Assembly: GCF_006228385.1 (NCBI RefSeq)
Contig: NZ_CP039852.1
Span: 806,001 to 870,000, forward strand
Direction of reading: 5' to 3'
DNA length: 64,000 nucleotides
Source of the DNA: Salinimonas iocasae
Lineage (GTDB): Bacteria > Pseudomonadota > Gammaproteobacteria > Enterobacterales > Alteromonadaceae
This document shows positions 45,813 to 54,189 of this stretch, one piece after another. Position 1 is the first letter of the stretch; every line of letters begins with the position of its first letter. A model generated the notes under the pieces. The model did not search any database. It was not told the DNA's origin and saw only the letters and a list, made by a program, of their open reading frames with translations. The position numbers were made by a program, and so were the translations under genes.

Positions 45813-45995
45813 ATGACCAATCTTATCAAAGTACCTGCAGCAGCATTATTTTTCACTTTATTTTCTCTTCCTGCATTCGCAACCGGCGATAAAGAGAAGA
45901 CTTCGTCTGAAACAGTTATAACGACCAGTGGAATGGAAACGATAGGTCGCTGTTCGAGCTATCCAGAGTGTAACAAAAGATTTACTGGTAATTAG
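45813..45995 (+). CDS. 60-residue secreted peptide, two cysteines
   Basis: A signal peptide (LIKVPAAALFFTLFSLPAFA) ends at about residue 24 and leaves a 36-residue mature peptide rich in Thr/Ser and charge with two cysteines near the end (GRCSSYPECNKRF). AAGGAGCG precedes the ATG, so translation is well supported. It is divergent from the large membrane regulator. I do not recognise it; a secreted signal or small toxin is possible. Confidence 0.6.
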   Translation: MTNLIKVPAAALFFTLFSLPAFATGDKEKTSSETVITTSGMETIGRCSSYPECNKRFTGN

Positions 45996-45997
45996 AA

Positions 45998-46294
45998 ATG
46001 GCCGGAGAAGGGCATCGCTTTATATGGCGTGTCGAAGACGTACTGGCTTCGGGTGACAGCCGAGTAGTAGCTGAAACAACAGATTTAAGAGATTTATTAA
46101 GCTATCGGGACATGAATTTAGAACTTGTTCTGGTGGTTTTATATTACGACTCCGAGGGGATCACGGATGAGGACCCTCTTTTTATTCAAGATGACGAGAT
46201 ACCTTCGAGGGCTCGTCATGACCTGGATGTCCCCCTTACCTATCAATTTGAGTATAACGAAGTGTGGTCAAACGTATCTGATAACGTTATGTAA
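45998..46294 (+). CDS. 98-residue protein of unknown function
   Basis: It starts two bases after the secreted peptide stop, suggesting cotranscription. There is no signal peptide. The content is acidic and beta-prone (HRFIWRVEDVLASGDSRVVAE; LELVLVVLYYDSEG). No separate ribosome site is obvious, so coupling to the upstream gene, or an old frameshift joining the two, are both possible. I do not recognise a family. Confidence 0.5.
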   Translation: MAGEGHRFIWRVEDVLASGDSRVVAETTDLRDLLSYRDMNLELVLVVLYYDSEGITDEDPLFIQDDEIPSRARHDLDVPLTYQFEYNEVWSNVSDNVM

Positions 46295-46330
46295 AAGTCA
46301 CTTTGCAGATGTGCTCAATCTTATAGTGAA

Positions 46331-46388
46331 AGAGCAGCCCGGTTTAGTAGATAGAGTTTGAATTAATATCTATCCCGGGCAATGCTCT
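46331..46388. repeat. Long imperfect hairpin
   Basis: AGAGCA-GCCCGG pairs with CCGGGC-AA-TGCTCT, and an inner ATAGA/TCTAT extends the stem. No T-run follows on either strand, so this is a folded repeat rather than a standard terminator. The gap from 46295 to 46917 otherwise holds the tRNA remnant and inverted repeat listed below and no gene I accept. Confidence 0.5.
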
Positions 46389-46589
46389 ATTAATATCTCG
46401 CAATATCATCACAACTATTCACCATCAAACTCGGGTATTGGAATTCCCGTTTGTCAGCTGACGAGCCAAAAGCATTGGCATCAGCTTCATTGGAAGCCGA
46501 AAATAACCGCTCGCAGCAGTTTTGTTGGAAAAGGCTCTGATTAGCGAAGAAACCTTTGAACAGAATTCGTACCAGCAGACACAAAAAAA

Positions 46590-46610
46590 CCGACTTGCGT
46601 CGGCTTATTT
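46590..46610 (-). terminator. Terminator attached to the first tRNA-Leu remnant
   Basis: On the minus strand CCGAC-GCAA-GTCGG is followed by seven T residues, about 35 bp downstream of the CCA end of the tRNA remnant, as in a normal tRNA transcription unit. Confidence 0.7.
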
Positions 46611-46637
46611 TTCTCTTTCCTGTAGACTTGAAAAGAG

Positions 46638-46705
46638 TGGTACCAGTGGGCGGACTTGATTGGACCGACACTCGGACGCCACGCCCGAAGGCAACGGATT
46701 TTGAA
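46638..46705 (-). repeat. tRNA-Leu 3'-end remnant A (attachment-site scar), mosaic
   Basis: Read on the minus strand, the segment has the tRNA-Leu anticodon-stem 3' side (TTCAAAATCCGTT), a variable arm (GCCTTCGGGCGTG), part of a T-arm and the acceptor end CACTGGTACCA. The 3' CCA is encoded. The T-arm region is replaced by a different stretch containing GACACTCGGACGCC, so it is a chimera. No 5' half (D-arm) exists nearby, so it is not a functional tRNA. It looks like a scar of integration into tRNA-Leu and pairs with remnant B, 3 kb away. Confidence 0.75.
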
Positions 46706-46758
46706 AACGTTGCTTTTAATTTAATATAAATAAATCAACACGTTAATTTTACGAGTTA

Positions 46759-46785
46759 GTGCTTTGCAAAATCTTTGCAAAGCAC
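46759..46785. repeat. TTTGCAAA inverted repeat beside remnant A
   Basis: GTGCTTTGCAAA-ATC-TTTGCAAAGCAC is a perfect 12-bp inverted repeat about 55 bp beyond remnant A. A near-identical structure lies the same distance from remnant B, so it probably is an integrase or excisionase arm site. Confidence 0.6.
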
Positions 46786-46917
46786 AACTACCCGTATTCA
46801 GTCTTTTTCCAGCCATCTATCAAACCCCACCATGATGTCTACTGTTAAGATAATCCGGTGAGGTGCCATGTTTCTGACTTTCCACGACAAAGATGGCCAG
46901 ATGAGAACGAATCCCTG

Positions 46918-47466
46918 TTACCTATTGATATAGGAGTTGACGCTACTGACGGTACCATAAGCAAACTCAATACCCGCCATTATGGTTGCATGGACCTGGG
47001 ATGCGGCAACCTTGATGCCGTTAAACTCAAGATCCATCGTGGTACAGGCATCTTCCAGAATAGTGACATTATAACCGAAATCCGAAGCTGCCCTTGCCGT
47101 TGCCTCGATACACATGTGGCTCATCGCGCCAATGATCACCACTTCTTCAATATTATGCTGGTCCAAAAGCTCTTTGAGATTGGTTTTCAAAAACGCATTT
47201 GGGTAATTTTTAAGAATAACCGTTTCGTCGTTTTTCGGTGCCACAGATTCATGGATCTTCACGCCTTCCGATCCCGGCGTGAATAGAGGTGCGTCCGGGT
47301 CGGGAAACTCATGATGAATATGTATCAGCAAATTCTGTTGCTGACGGGCATGTTCTATCGCTTTAGCAGCATTGCCAGCGGTTTTTTCAATGTTTACCTG
47401 CGGCAGTTTTCCTGACGGGAAGTACTCATTCTGTATGTCAACAACAATCAGTGCCTGCTTACTCAT
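46918..47466 (-). CDS. Isochorismatase-family cysteine hydrolase
   Basis: 182 residues. The catalytic triad of the family is visible: Asp in VVDIQNEYFPSG near residue 9, Lys in VILKNYPNAF near 83 and the nucleophilic Cys in IGAMSHMCIEATARAA near 115. The cis-peptide before the cysteine region (VVIIGAMSH) is normal. Members hydrolyse isochorismate, nicotinamide or other amides; this short form resembles general cysteine hydrolases. It lies 40 bp downstream of an MBL hydrolase in the same direction, inside a module bracketed by tRNA-Leu remnants. Confidence 0.87.
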   Translation of the reverse strand: MSKQALIVVDIQNEYFPSGKLPQVNIEKTAGNAAKAIEHARQQQNLLIHIHHEFPDPDAPLFTPGSEGVKIHESVAPKNDETVILKNYPNAFLKTNLKELLDQHNIEEVVIIGAMSHMCIEATARAASDFGYNVTILEDACTTMDLEFNGIKVAASQVHATIMAGIEFAYGTVSSVNSYINR

Positions 47467-47506
47467 AGTGTAAATCCTCTTTGTGGTAAGTAAATAAATG
47501 TTCTTT

Positions 47507-48388
47507 TTACTTGAAGGTCAGTGTTTCACCATCGGCCGGAATTTTAGTGGCTTTTTCAATGCCTTCCTGCTCAACGTATTCTCTTAATTCTTTTCGGCTT
47601 ACAGTCATATGATTTACCGCATCCATGTGAACAGCAACGATAGTGGCATCAGGTGCTGCGCGATGCGCACGCAATGTGTCCTGTTTACCCATGATAATCG
47701 GGTCGTCTTTAAATCCTGTGACCTCTGCAGCGCCGGTATTCAGGACAATCACGCCAGGCTGGTATTGCTGTATGGCGTGTTCAACGTCTGAACGCCAAAG
47801 CGTATCGCCAACGATATAGGTCGTCTCATAACCGGATGCTTCAAACACTACGCCCATAACATTGCCAAGGATTTCAGCCAAAGCAGGCACAGAATAAATA
47901 GCATCAGAGCCATGTTGTCCCCCCGTTTTATGAAGGGTTACACCACTAAAGCTATCTTCATTACTGAGCACCCGCACATCGGTAAAGCCCTGTGAGCGAA
48001 TTAGCCCGGCATCAGTGGTATTTTGAACAAATAACGGAATATCTTTGGCTATGTGCTGTTGAGCTGCATCATCCCAGTGATCAAGGTGCGTGTGCGTGAC
48101 AATCACGGCATCTACATCCTTGAGTAGTGTTTCAACGGGCATGGGTAAGGTCACCATCGGGTTACGTAAATCGCTTCGATAGGTGTTCTCAAACCCCGGG
48201 TAAGCGCCTTTATCGGCAAGCATGGGATCAACAAGAAACGTTGTATCGCCGTAGGTTACTTTTAGGGTGGCGTTGCGAATGTGTTGAATTGTATGTGTGG
48301 CGTCTTGTAACGCAGGTTCGGTCTGTGCTTTGCCAGGCAAAGCCACAGTCGCCAAGATGAGTGAACCAATTATTGCTGTTTTGAACAT
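47507..48388 (-). CDS. Exported MBL-fold metallohydrolase
   Basis: 293 residues from an ATG with a GGAGA site ahead of it and a signal peptide (FKTAIIGSLILATVALPGKA). The metal motif HxHxDH reads VTHTHLDHWDD near residue 95; further metal residues follow in VGDTLW and the late HMDAVNH. This resembles UlaG-like and related beta-lactamase-fold hydrolases, but it is exported. Its substrate is unknown. It is divergent from a GlxA-type regulator, which probably controls it and the isochorismatase gene. Confidence 0.85.
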   Translation of the reverse strand: MFKTAIIGSLILATVALPGKAQTEPALQDATHTIQHIRNATLKVTYGDTTFLVDPMLADKGAYPGFENTYRSDLRNPMVTLPMPVETLLKDVDAVIVTHTHLDHWDDAAQQHIAKDIPLFVQNTTDAGLIRSQGFTDVRVLSNEDSFSGVTLHKTGGQHGSDAIYSVPALAEILGNVMGVVFEASGYETTYIVGDTLWRSDVEHAIQQYQPGVIVLNTGAAEVTGFKDDPIIMGKQDTLRAHRAAPDATIVAVHMDAVNHMTVSRKELREYVEQEGIEKATKIPADGETLTFK

Positions 48389-48532
48389 ATTATTGTCTCC
48401 GGTACGATTGTTTCGATAACGCAAGCAATAATATAAAAGGCAATGTGTTAAAAACATTGACCCTGATGACAATGTTCGAAACTATTGGGCCAATAGGTAG
48501 ACGGCGGACAATCGTTTTGAAGGAGGTGGAGT

Positions 48533-49483
48533 ATGCCATTACCAAAAGTCGGGCTCGTTGTGCATCCCGGTTTCAGCCCTTTTCATTTTTCTGTTCCCTA
48601 TATGATATTTGGTATGCTTTTGCCGGATAGTCCGTTATTTGAACTTAAAATTGTTTCACCGGACGGACAACCGCTGGCTTCAGAGAGAGCGATGACGCTC
48701 ACCCCCGATGGAGGACTGGCGCTATTAAATGATATGGATATTGTTGTCGTACCCGGCTGGCACGATCTCAATGAGCCACCGTCAAAAGAACTGGTCGATG
48801 CGTTACAGCGCTGCTACCACCGGGGTGCCTACGTCGTGGGACTTTGCTATGGTACTTACGCGCTAGCGTATGCCGGCTTATTGGACGGTAAATGCGCTTC
48901 CACGCACTGGTTGGCTGAGCAAGATTTCAGCCGTCGATTTCCAAATGTAAACTTAGATACCAATGCGCTGTATATCGAAGATGACCGCATAGTGACGTCG
49001 GCAGGTACCGCAGCAGGGTTAGATTGTTGCTTGTTTTTAGTGCGCGAATATCACGGTGGTAAAGTGGCTAACTCAGTGGCCCGCGTGATGGTGACCCCTC
49101 CGCACAGGGAAGGTGGACAGGCGCAGTTCATTGAGCAGCCTGTTGCTATCTCTACTCAGGATGCGCATATCAACCGGCTATTGGACTATTTACGAAAAAA
49201 CATCGCAGTATCACACACCATTGATGACCTCGCCGCGCGCACGGCCATGAGTCGGCGGACGTTTACGCGACACTTCCAAAGAGCGACAGGTATGTCGGTA
49301 ATGGCGTGGTTGATTGGGGAGCGATTACGACAAGGGCGTGAATTGTTAGAAATGACCTCATTGTCGATAGATGCGATAGCAGAAAAGGTTGGCTTTCAAA
49401 CCGCGACATCGTTTCGCCAGCACTTTAAGCAACGTCACAGGCTGAGTCCAAGAGATTGGCGAAACAGTTTCAGACATGAGTAG
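48533..49483 (+). CDS. GlxA-type transcription regulator (DJ-1/PfpI plus AraC domain)
   Basis: 316 residues. An N-terminal DJ-1/PfpI-like domain (to about residue 190) has the nucleophile-elbow region YVVGLCYGTYALAYAGLLDG with its cysteine. The C-terminal AraC pair of helix-turn-helix motifs reads IDDLAARTAMSRRTFTRHFQ and IDAIAEKVGFQTATSFRQHF. A GGAGGTGGAG site precedes the ATG. It is divergent from the MBL/isochorismatase genes and is the likely local regulator. GlxA-type proteins often answer to amides or quaternary amines; the ligand here is unknown. Confidence 0.9.
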   Translation: MPLPKVGLVVHPGFSPFHFSVPYMIFGMLLPDSPLFELKIVSPDGQPLASERAMTLTPDGGLALLNDMDIVVVPGWHDLNEPPSKELVDALQRCYHRGAYVVGLCYGTYALAYAGLLDGKCASTHWLAEQDFSRRFPNVNLDTNALYIEDDRIVTSAGTAAGLDCCLFLVREYHGGKVANSVARVMVTPPHREGGQAQFIEQPVAISTQDAHINRLLDYLRKNIAVSHTIDDLAARTAMSRRTFTRHFQRATGMSVMAWLIGERLRQGRELLEMTSLSIDAIAEKVGFQTATSFRQHFKQRHRLSPRDWRNSFRHE

Positions 49484-49641
49484 GGTTGTAAGAATAGGTG
49501 GTTAAGCGGATTATATTATCGATGTGGTTGTCTGCCGAAATTGAGATAAGGCACGAACAATAAAAGGGACAGTCACGCTTTACATTTGGCTGGGCCGATA
49601 CTCGAACGCCACGCCGTGCTTTTGTATTTCAGACACAAAAA

Positions 49642-49661
49642 AACCGACTCAAAGGTCGGTT
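49642..49661 (-). terminator. Terminator attached to the second tRNA-Leu remnant
   Basis: AACCGAC-CTTTGA-GTCGGTT on the minus strand, followed by a T-run, about 28 bp beyond the CCA end of remnant B. Confidence 0.75.
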
Positions 49662-49688
49662 GATTGTTTCTTCCGCTAGGGAAAAGAG

Positions 49689-49742
49689 TGGTACCAGTGG
49701 GCGGACTTGAACCGCCACGCCCGAAGGCAACGGATTTTGAAA
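49689..49742 (-). repeat. tRNA-Leu 3'-end remnant B (attachment-site scar)
   Basis: On the minus strand this 54-base segment reads as a normal tRNA-Leu 3' portion: anticodon-loop side, variable arm with TTCG loop, T-arm GGCGGTTCAAGTCCGCC and acceptor CACTGGTACCA. The D-arm half is absent. A further degraded T-arm-like piece lies at about 49580-49605 and resembles the foreign part of remnant A. Together with remnant A it brackets the MBL/isochorismatase/GlxA module. Confidence 0.8.
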
Positions 49743-49797
49743 TTAATGCGCATATATTACTTTATTGAAATCATGGGTATATGTTTACATTGAGAAG

Positions 49798-49818
49798 CTT
49801 TGCAAATTCTTTGCAAAG
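49798..49818. repeat. TTTGCAAA inverted repeat beside remnant B
   Basis: CTTTGCAAA-TTC-TTTGCAAAG, perfect 9-bp arms, about 56 bp beyond remnant B and matching the repeat beside remnant A. A half-site (ATTCTTTGCAA) recurs 11 bp upstream of the integrase start at 52441. Confidence 0.6.
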
Positions 49819-50019
49819 TCAGGCCTCATTCCTACGAACAATGTCAAGAAATCTCTTCCGCTTACTTATCAGGTTGTAATAGTAAAAATCATCAAATGTA
49901 ATAGTCTTCCGGAACACCTCATCCTGCCAACGGAAGCACGTCACCAACAGAATATGACAGGCAGTATTTTAAGGACATAGAAAGTGTCTAGGAAAGTCAG
50001 GCCTTGCCAAATGATCCCC

Positions 50020-50140
50020 GCACCAATAGTTAAAGTACAAATACGCAACAATCCATAAAGCCATTAATTGAATCAGGGATGGATTAACATCGCCAAAAAC
50101 GAGGGAACAATGAGTGAGTTTTTAACGCAATGGCAAGAGA
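50020..50140 (+). repeat. Direct repeat copy 1 (permease leader)
   Basis: About 120 bp closely matching copy 2 at 51541-51661. It spans an upstream region and the first eleven codons of a permease gene (MSEFLTQWQE). Confidence 0.75.
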
Positions 50141-50291
50141 CTGCTCATACTACCTTGGCACTGTTTATATGGCTTTTTAGGTTTTCGTGCTTGGCTACCT
50201 AATAAGCTCAATGAGCCAAGTCTTTGTCAACAAAAAGCGAACGCAAAAACCTATGGAAAAATTGGAGCCAAGAGAGCCCGCCTACCTCTAG
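50110..50291 (+). pseudogene. Broken permease, N-terminal remnant
   Basis: The reading MSEFLTQWQETAHTTLALF runs into a stop, while a shifted frame continues with VFVLGYLISSMSQVFVNKKR and a charged tail. This matches the start of YraQ/DUF318-type permeases found in metal-resistance islands, followed by frameshift, an in-frame TAG and loss of the rest. GAGGGA precedes the ATG. The other parts of 49484-50396 hold the tRNA remnants, repeats and this fragment only. Confidence 0.55.
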
Positions 50292-50396
50292 TCTAAGGGT
50301 ACTGCACTCTAAGGTCTATGATGGTTCAATTTGACGTCATTATGGCTTTGCCGGTTTACATAAATGCGGGTGGTTCAATTAGGGAGTACATAAATC

Positions 50397-50540
50397 ATGA
50401 TGAATTGTATGGGAGAGACGATGGGGGTTGAAATGATGATAGGTATGGGTTTGATCTGGCTACTGGTAGTGATGGTCCTAATCGGGGCAGTGGCTGCGTT
50501 GTAGAAATACTTACGTTCAGATAAAGCGCGTGATGAATAG
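50397..50540 (+). pseudogene. Small membrane protein with internal stop
   Basis: The ATG pair is preceded by GGGAG. The reading is Met-rich then hydrophobic (MIGMGLIWLLVVMVLIGAVA), ending at a TAG after AAL. The same frame goes on with KYLRSDKARDE to a second stop, the usual tail of such small proteins, so the first stop is probably a nonsense mutation. The 35-residue truncated form could still be made. A terminator-like hairpin follows. Confidence 0.5.
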
Positions 50541-50546
50541 AATTAA

Positions 50547-50592
50547 ACATTTGTCTGCAAGCCCGCAAGCAAATGTCATTTCTTTTCCTTTT
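50547..50592 (+). terminator. Intrinsic terminator after the small membrane protein
   Basis: ACATTTG and CAAATGT pair, with an inner TGC/GCA extension, followed by a T-rich stretch (TTTCTTTTCCTTTTT). Confidence 0.65.
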
Positions 50593-50794
50593 TAGTAAAT
50601 GTTGTCTGGAAAATGTGGTAGGCCCCTTTTATAAAACCTGGTCACAATGGACCCCATGTACGCAGTGCTTATCTGTACTCAGGCAAGTTTTGGAAATGGC
50701 GTAATTAGCTTACTTGACTTCTAAAGAAACAAGTATAGAACGAGTGCGAAAAAATATGAAGATTTTATTGGATGGAATATATAAAAGTTAAAAT

Positions 50795-51427
50795 ATGGAA
50801 CCAACAAGAAAAAGTGATTTAAAAAAGGCCAGAACGCTTCAAATATTAAATGTCATCTATGATGCAATTGAAGTCATAGTAGCTTTAATCGCAGGAATAA
50901 TTGCTAATAGTTCAGCGCTCATAGGGTGGGCATTGGACAGTACAATAGAGGTGTTAAGCGCTACCACGCTAGGCTGGCGTCTACACGGCGAACTTAAGGG
51001 AATTGATAAAAAACAAGTAAATAGACGGAAGAAAATCACTCTCTACGTGATTGCCGTATCATTTACTTTGGTCTGCATATTTATATCTTATGATTCCGTT
51101 ACAAAACTTCTTAGTCAGCAAACGTCAAGCTGGAGCACTATGGGGTTAATCATTTTAGTTACTTCCTTGCTTATCAACCCGATTTTAATTCATTTCAAAA
51201 GAAAATATGGCCGCAAGCTGGATAGCCCGGCGTTACTCGCCGATGCTAAAGATACCTTTATCTGCTTATACCAAACGATCGTTGTCCTTGCCGGTTTGCT
51301 ATTGGTAAATTGGTTTGGTTGGTGGTGGGCTGATCCTGTGGCGGCATTGCTCATTGTACCTTATGCAGCAAAAGAAGGTTGGGAAGCTTACACTAAAGCA
51401 AGAGACATCAGTATTGATGAGAAGTAA
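50795..51427 (+). CDS. CDF-like cation transporter, membrane domain only
   Basis: 210 residues with about six hydrophobic helices. NVIYDAIEVIVALIAGIIA, then SSALIGWALDSTIEVLSA and SPALLADAKDTFICLYQ, fit the cation transporter (CDF-superfamily) membrane core, where acidic residues in helices 2 and 5 form the metal site. The cytoplasmic C-terminal domain of typical CDF exporters is absent. Its neighbours are broken permease and CDF remnants, so this is the surviving working gene of a metal-transport region. Confidence 0.8.
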   Translation: MEPTRKSDLKKARTLQILNVIYDAIEVIVALIAGIIANSSALIGWALDSTIEVLSATTLGWRLHGELKGIDKKQVNRRKKITLYVIAVSFTLVCIFISYDSVTKLLSQQTSSWSTMGLIILVTSLLINPILIHFKRKYGRKLDSPALLADAKDTFICLYQTIVVLAGLLLVNWFGWWWADPVAALLIVPYAAKEGWEAYTKARDISIDEK

Positions 51428-51540
51428 TACCCGCATCACCTTAAATAATTCATTCTCTTAGCACTGACTTGTTTCGTCACGTATCAACCAAGTGCTTCAG
51501 GCTCAGGCATCATGATACAGCACAGAATGTAATGTTCCAT

Positions 51541-51661
51541 GCACCGATGGTTGAGATACAAATACGCAGCAATCCATAAAGCCATTAATTGAATCGGCGA
51601 TTGATTAACATTGTCTTAAAGGAGAGAACAATGAGTGAGTTTTTAACGCAATGGCAAGAGG
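51541..51661 (+). repeat. Direct repeat copy 2 (permease leader fused to CDF remnant)
   Basis: It matches the segment at 50020-50140, including the leader and the first ten codons MSEFLTQWQE, then switches to unrelated CDF coding sequence. Confidence 0.75.
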
Positions 51662-52306
51662 CGGCTGAGCTTACTCGGGGCGCTGATAAACGGCATTGTT
51701 TTAATCGTTGGTTCTGCCTGGGTCCTTTATGAGGCAGTGCCACGGCTGAGTAATCCAGAGATGCCAGAAACAGAAGGCATGATTGCACTGGCTATTCTTG
51801 GCGTACTGGTCAACGGCTTCGCCGCGTATAAATTACAAGGTGGTAAATCGCTGAATGAAAAAGTTCTGAACTGGCATTTACTCGAAGACGTTTTAGGTTG
51901 GGTAGCGGTACTCATTGTCGCTATTGTTATGCAGTTCAAAGACTGGCCTGTTCTGGATCCGGTTCTTTCTATCGGATTTACGCTTTTCATTCTGTTCAAC
52001 GTTATCCGAAATCTTATCAGCACCGTAAAACTGTTTTTTCAGGCGTCACCAGACAACGACCTTTTACAAAACGTGACTGATAAATTGCTTGAACTTGATG
52101 CTGTTAGCAATCTGCATCACCTGCATATCTGGTCACTAGATGGTGAGCATCATGTCGCGACAGTTCACATCGTTAGTCAATTTGAGTCGAAAGCTGAATA
52201 CCTAATGTTGAAAGAAAGCATAGCGAATGCTTTGGATGAATTTGAATTGTCACATACAACCATAGAGGTTGAGAATGGTCTAGAAGATTGTCGTGACACC
52301 AAATAG
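51631..52306 (+). pseudogene. CDF zinc/cobalt exporter remnant fused to permease leader
   Basis: The ATG and MSEFLTQWQEAAEL come from the permease leader. About 35 bases on, a different frame carries a genuine CDF sequence: LLGALINGIVLIVGSAWVLY, then EDVLGWVAVLIVAIVMQF and the cytoplasmic domain LHHLHIWSLDGEHHVATVH. Helices 1-2, including the N-terminal metal-site motif, are missing, and no start codon in the CDF frame has a ribosome site; the longest open reading begins at 51737. It is a deletion scar from recombination between similar transporter operons. Confidence 0.65.
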
Positions 52307-52440
52307 CTAAAGAAGCGATAGGTCACGTTAATGTGTATTAACATGACTTATTATTTTCTATTTGGAAACAGATAGATATTTTCATTTAGCCGTTTATACT
52401 CGTCGTAAGCGCAGTATTTATTCTTTGCAAGCGGACGGCT

Positions 52441-53727
52441 ATGGCAACACAAATCGCACGACATAATGTAGACGACTCTCTCTACGTATTTCTCCAAGAC
52501 AACAGCAAGAAGTGGTATGCACGCTTTCAGCTATTCGGGACTTGGTATTGCAAGTCAACCAAGCAAGTAGATAAAGACGAAGCTATCGCGGCAGCGCGTC
52601 TGCTACGTATGGAATGGAAGATAAAGGCCGAAACCGGAACGCTGACCAGGAGTAAGCGGTTTCGAGATGTCGCGAACCTTGCTATTACCAATATGGAACA
52701 TGCGCTATTACACGGCGGCGGTAAGGTAAGCTTTAAAGATTACATCGGCGCGCTGAAGCGCTATCACATCCCATTCTTCGACAGAACCTATGTCACATCG
52801 ATAGATCAGCAAAAGGTAAAAGAGTTTGAAATCTGGCGGATCAAGAAAGCCGGTCGGCTACTTAACAAGTCAACGCTGCTTAATCACAATGCCGCATTGC
52901 AGATGGTCTTTAAGGAAGCCGTTGAAAAGCAATGGATGCTAGCAGTACAAGTTCCGGTGCTTAGTGCTACAGGAGAGCAGGGCGCAAGAAGAGCGGCTTT
53001 CACGCGTGAAGAATACGAGCAGGTATTAGAAACTATAGAGTCGATGCGTGATAACAGTCGAAAAGATAAGACTCGCCAGATCCGTGAGCTATTACTGGAT
53101 TATGCAGAAATTGTTGTTAACACCGGTATTCGGCCTGGAACTGAGATGGAAGAACTGACCTGGGGTGACATTGAGATGACACGCCAAGACCACCAAGTCA
53201 TCTTCAAAATCAAAATCCGAAAGGGCAAGACGACAAAGCATACCGGTACAAGAACGGTCGTGTGTAAAGACGATATTGTATATCCGCTCATGGAGCTGAG
53301 AGATCGCTTTCCAAATCGAAAGCCCAATGACAAACTGTTCAGGCTTGCTGATGGAAGCACTACAAAAGAACTGGGACGGACGTTCAGCGCTGCACTTGAT
53401 GAATGTGAGTTAAGAAGTAGCTCTGACGGCCCCAGATCGCTTTATTCGTTACGACATACCTACATCACTTGGCAGTTACTGAGCCGTCACCTACGCATTG
53501 ACGTGCTTGCGAGGCAATGCGGAACCAGTACAGCCATGATTGAGCAGCACTATAGCCACGTTGTGCCAAGCATGTTTGAAGAAGAACTATCTGGCGTGAC
53601 CTTCGACAAACAGGCTGCTAAAAAGAAAAGTAAACGAGCATTAGCTCGTGAGAGAAAAACTAAAGATGTCCTACTCAAACGCTTTGCAGAATGGGAAGCG
53701 GAGTATAGAAAGCGAGGCTGTATTTAA
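52441..53727 (+). CDS. Tyrosine site-specific integrase
   Basis: 428 residues. The catalytic domain shows Arg in NTGIRPGTEMEELTW near 225, the His-x-x-Arg box region SLRHTYITWQLL near 342, and the nucleophile Tyr in TAMIEQHYSHVV near 375. The N-terminal half has a SAM-like core-binding domain and a degenerate Arm domain. The type is common in tRNA-inserted islands, and the TTTGCAA half-site before it matches the inverted repeats next to the tRNA-Leu remnants. It may have driven insertion there. Confidence 0.88.
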   Translation: MATQIARHNVDDSLYVFLQDNSKKWYARFQLFGTWYCKSTKQVDKDEAIAAARLLRMEWKIKAETGTLTRSKRFRDVANLAITNMEHALLHGGGKVSFKDYIGALKRYHIPFFDRTYVTSIDQQKVKEFEIWRIKKAGRLLNKSTLLNHNAALQMVFKEAVEKQWMLAVQVPVLSATGEQGARRAAFTREEYEQVLETIESMRDNSRKDKTRQIRELLLDYAEIVVNTGIRPGTEMEELTWGDIEMTRQDHQVIFKIKIRKGKTTKHTGTRTVVCKDDIVYPLMELRDRFPNRKPNDKLFRLADGSTTKELGRTFSAALDECELRSSSDGPRSLYSLRHTYITWQLLSRHLRIDVLARQCGTSTAMIEQHYSHVVPSMFEEELSGVTFDKQAAKKKSKRALARERKTKDVLLKRFAEWEAEYRKRGCI

Positions 53728-54189
53728 GTGGCTGATGCGATTAATCTCAGTGATTTTAACTCGATATGTCAAATGTACTGAAAAAGTCGCGGCCTAGCCA
53801 GACAGGCAGCAATGAGCGTATATCATGCCACGGTTTCCTAATATGGTCTATTTTTAGCCCCTAAATAACCGCCGCGTCAAAAGTATTGAAATTGGCGCCG
53901 GCCACTCATGGTAAGCTCATCTCTACAAAATTGTACACTTAGCTATTGTTTTGGGTAATTAAGTCGTTTAGTGTCACTTAGATAAAGAAAAATAGAAATC
54001 AGATACTCTGCCTCATTGAAGCTTACTGAGCATGCTAAAATTACTTTTGGTTGTCACAAGAATTTGAGGGATAAATGTTGTATTTATCAGTAGCTTGATA
54101 TCGTATTTTTCGATTGAATGAATTATATGATAAGCATCCACGGTATGCGTAGGTGGTATAGAAAAAATTTGACTCTAGAAGGAAAAATT

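Noticed and set aside
46390..46671. A 93-codon minus-strand reading over the first tRNA-Leu remnant
   Set aside because: It is made partly of terminator and tRNA sequence.
46638..46705. A functional tRNA-Leu gene
   Set aside because: The 5' half with the D-arm is missing and the T-arm is altered, so it cannot fold as a tRNA.
49765..49980. A 71-codon plus-strand reading beyond the second tRNA-Leu remnant
   Set aside because: It spans the TTTGCAAA inverted repeat and has no ribosome site or recognisable domain.
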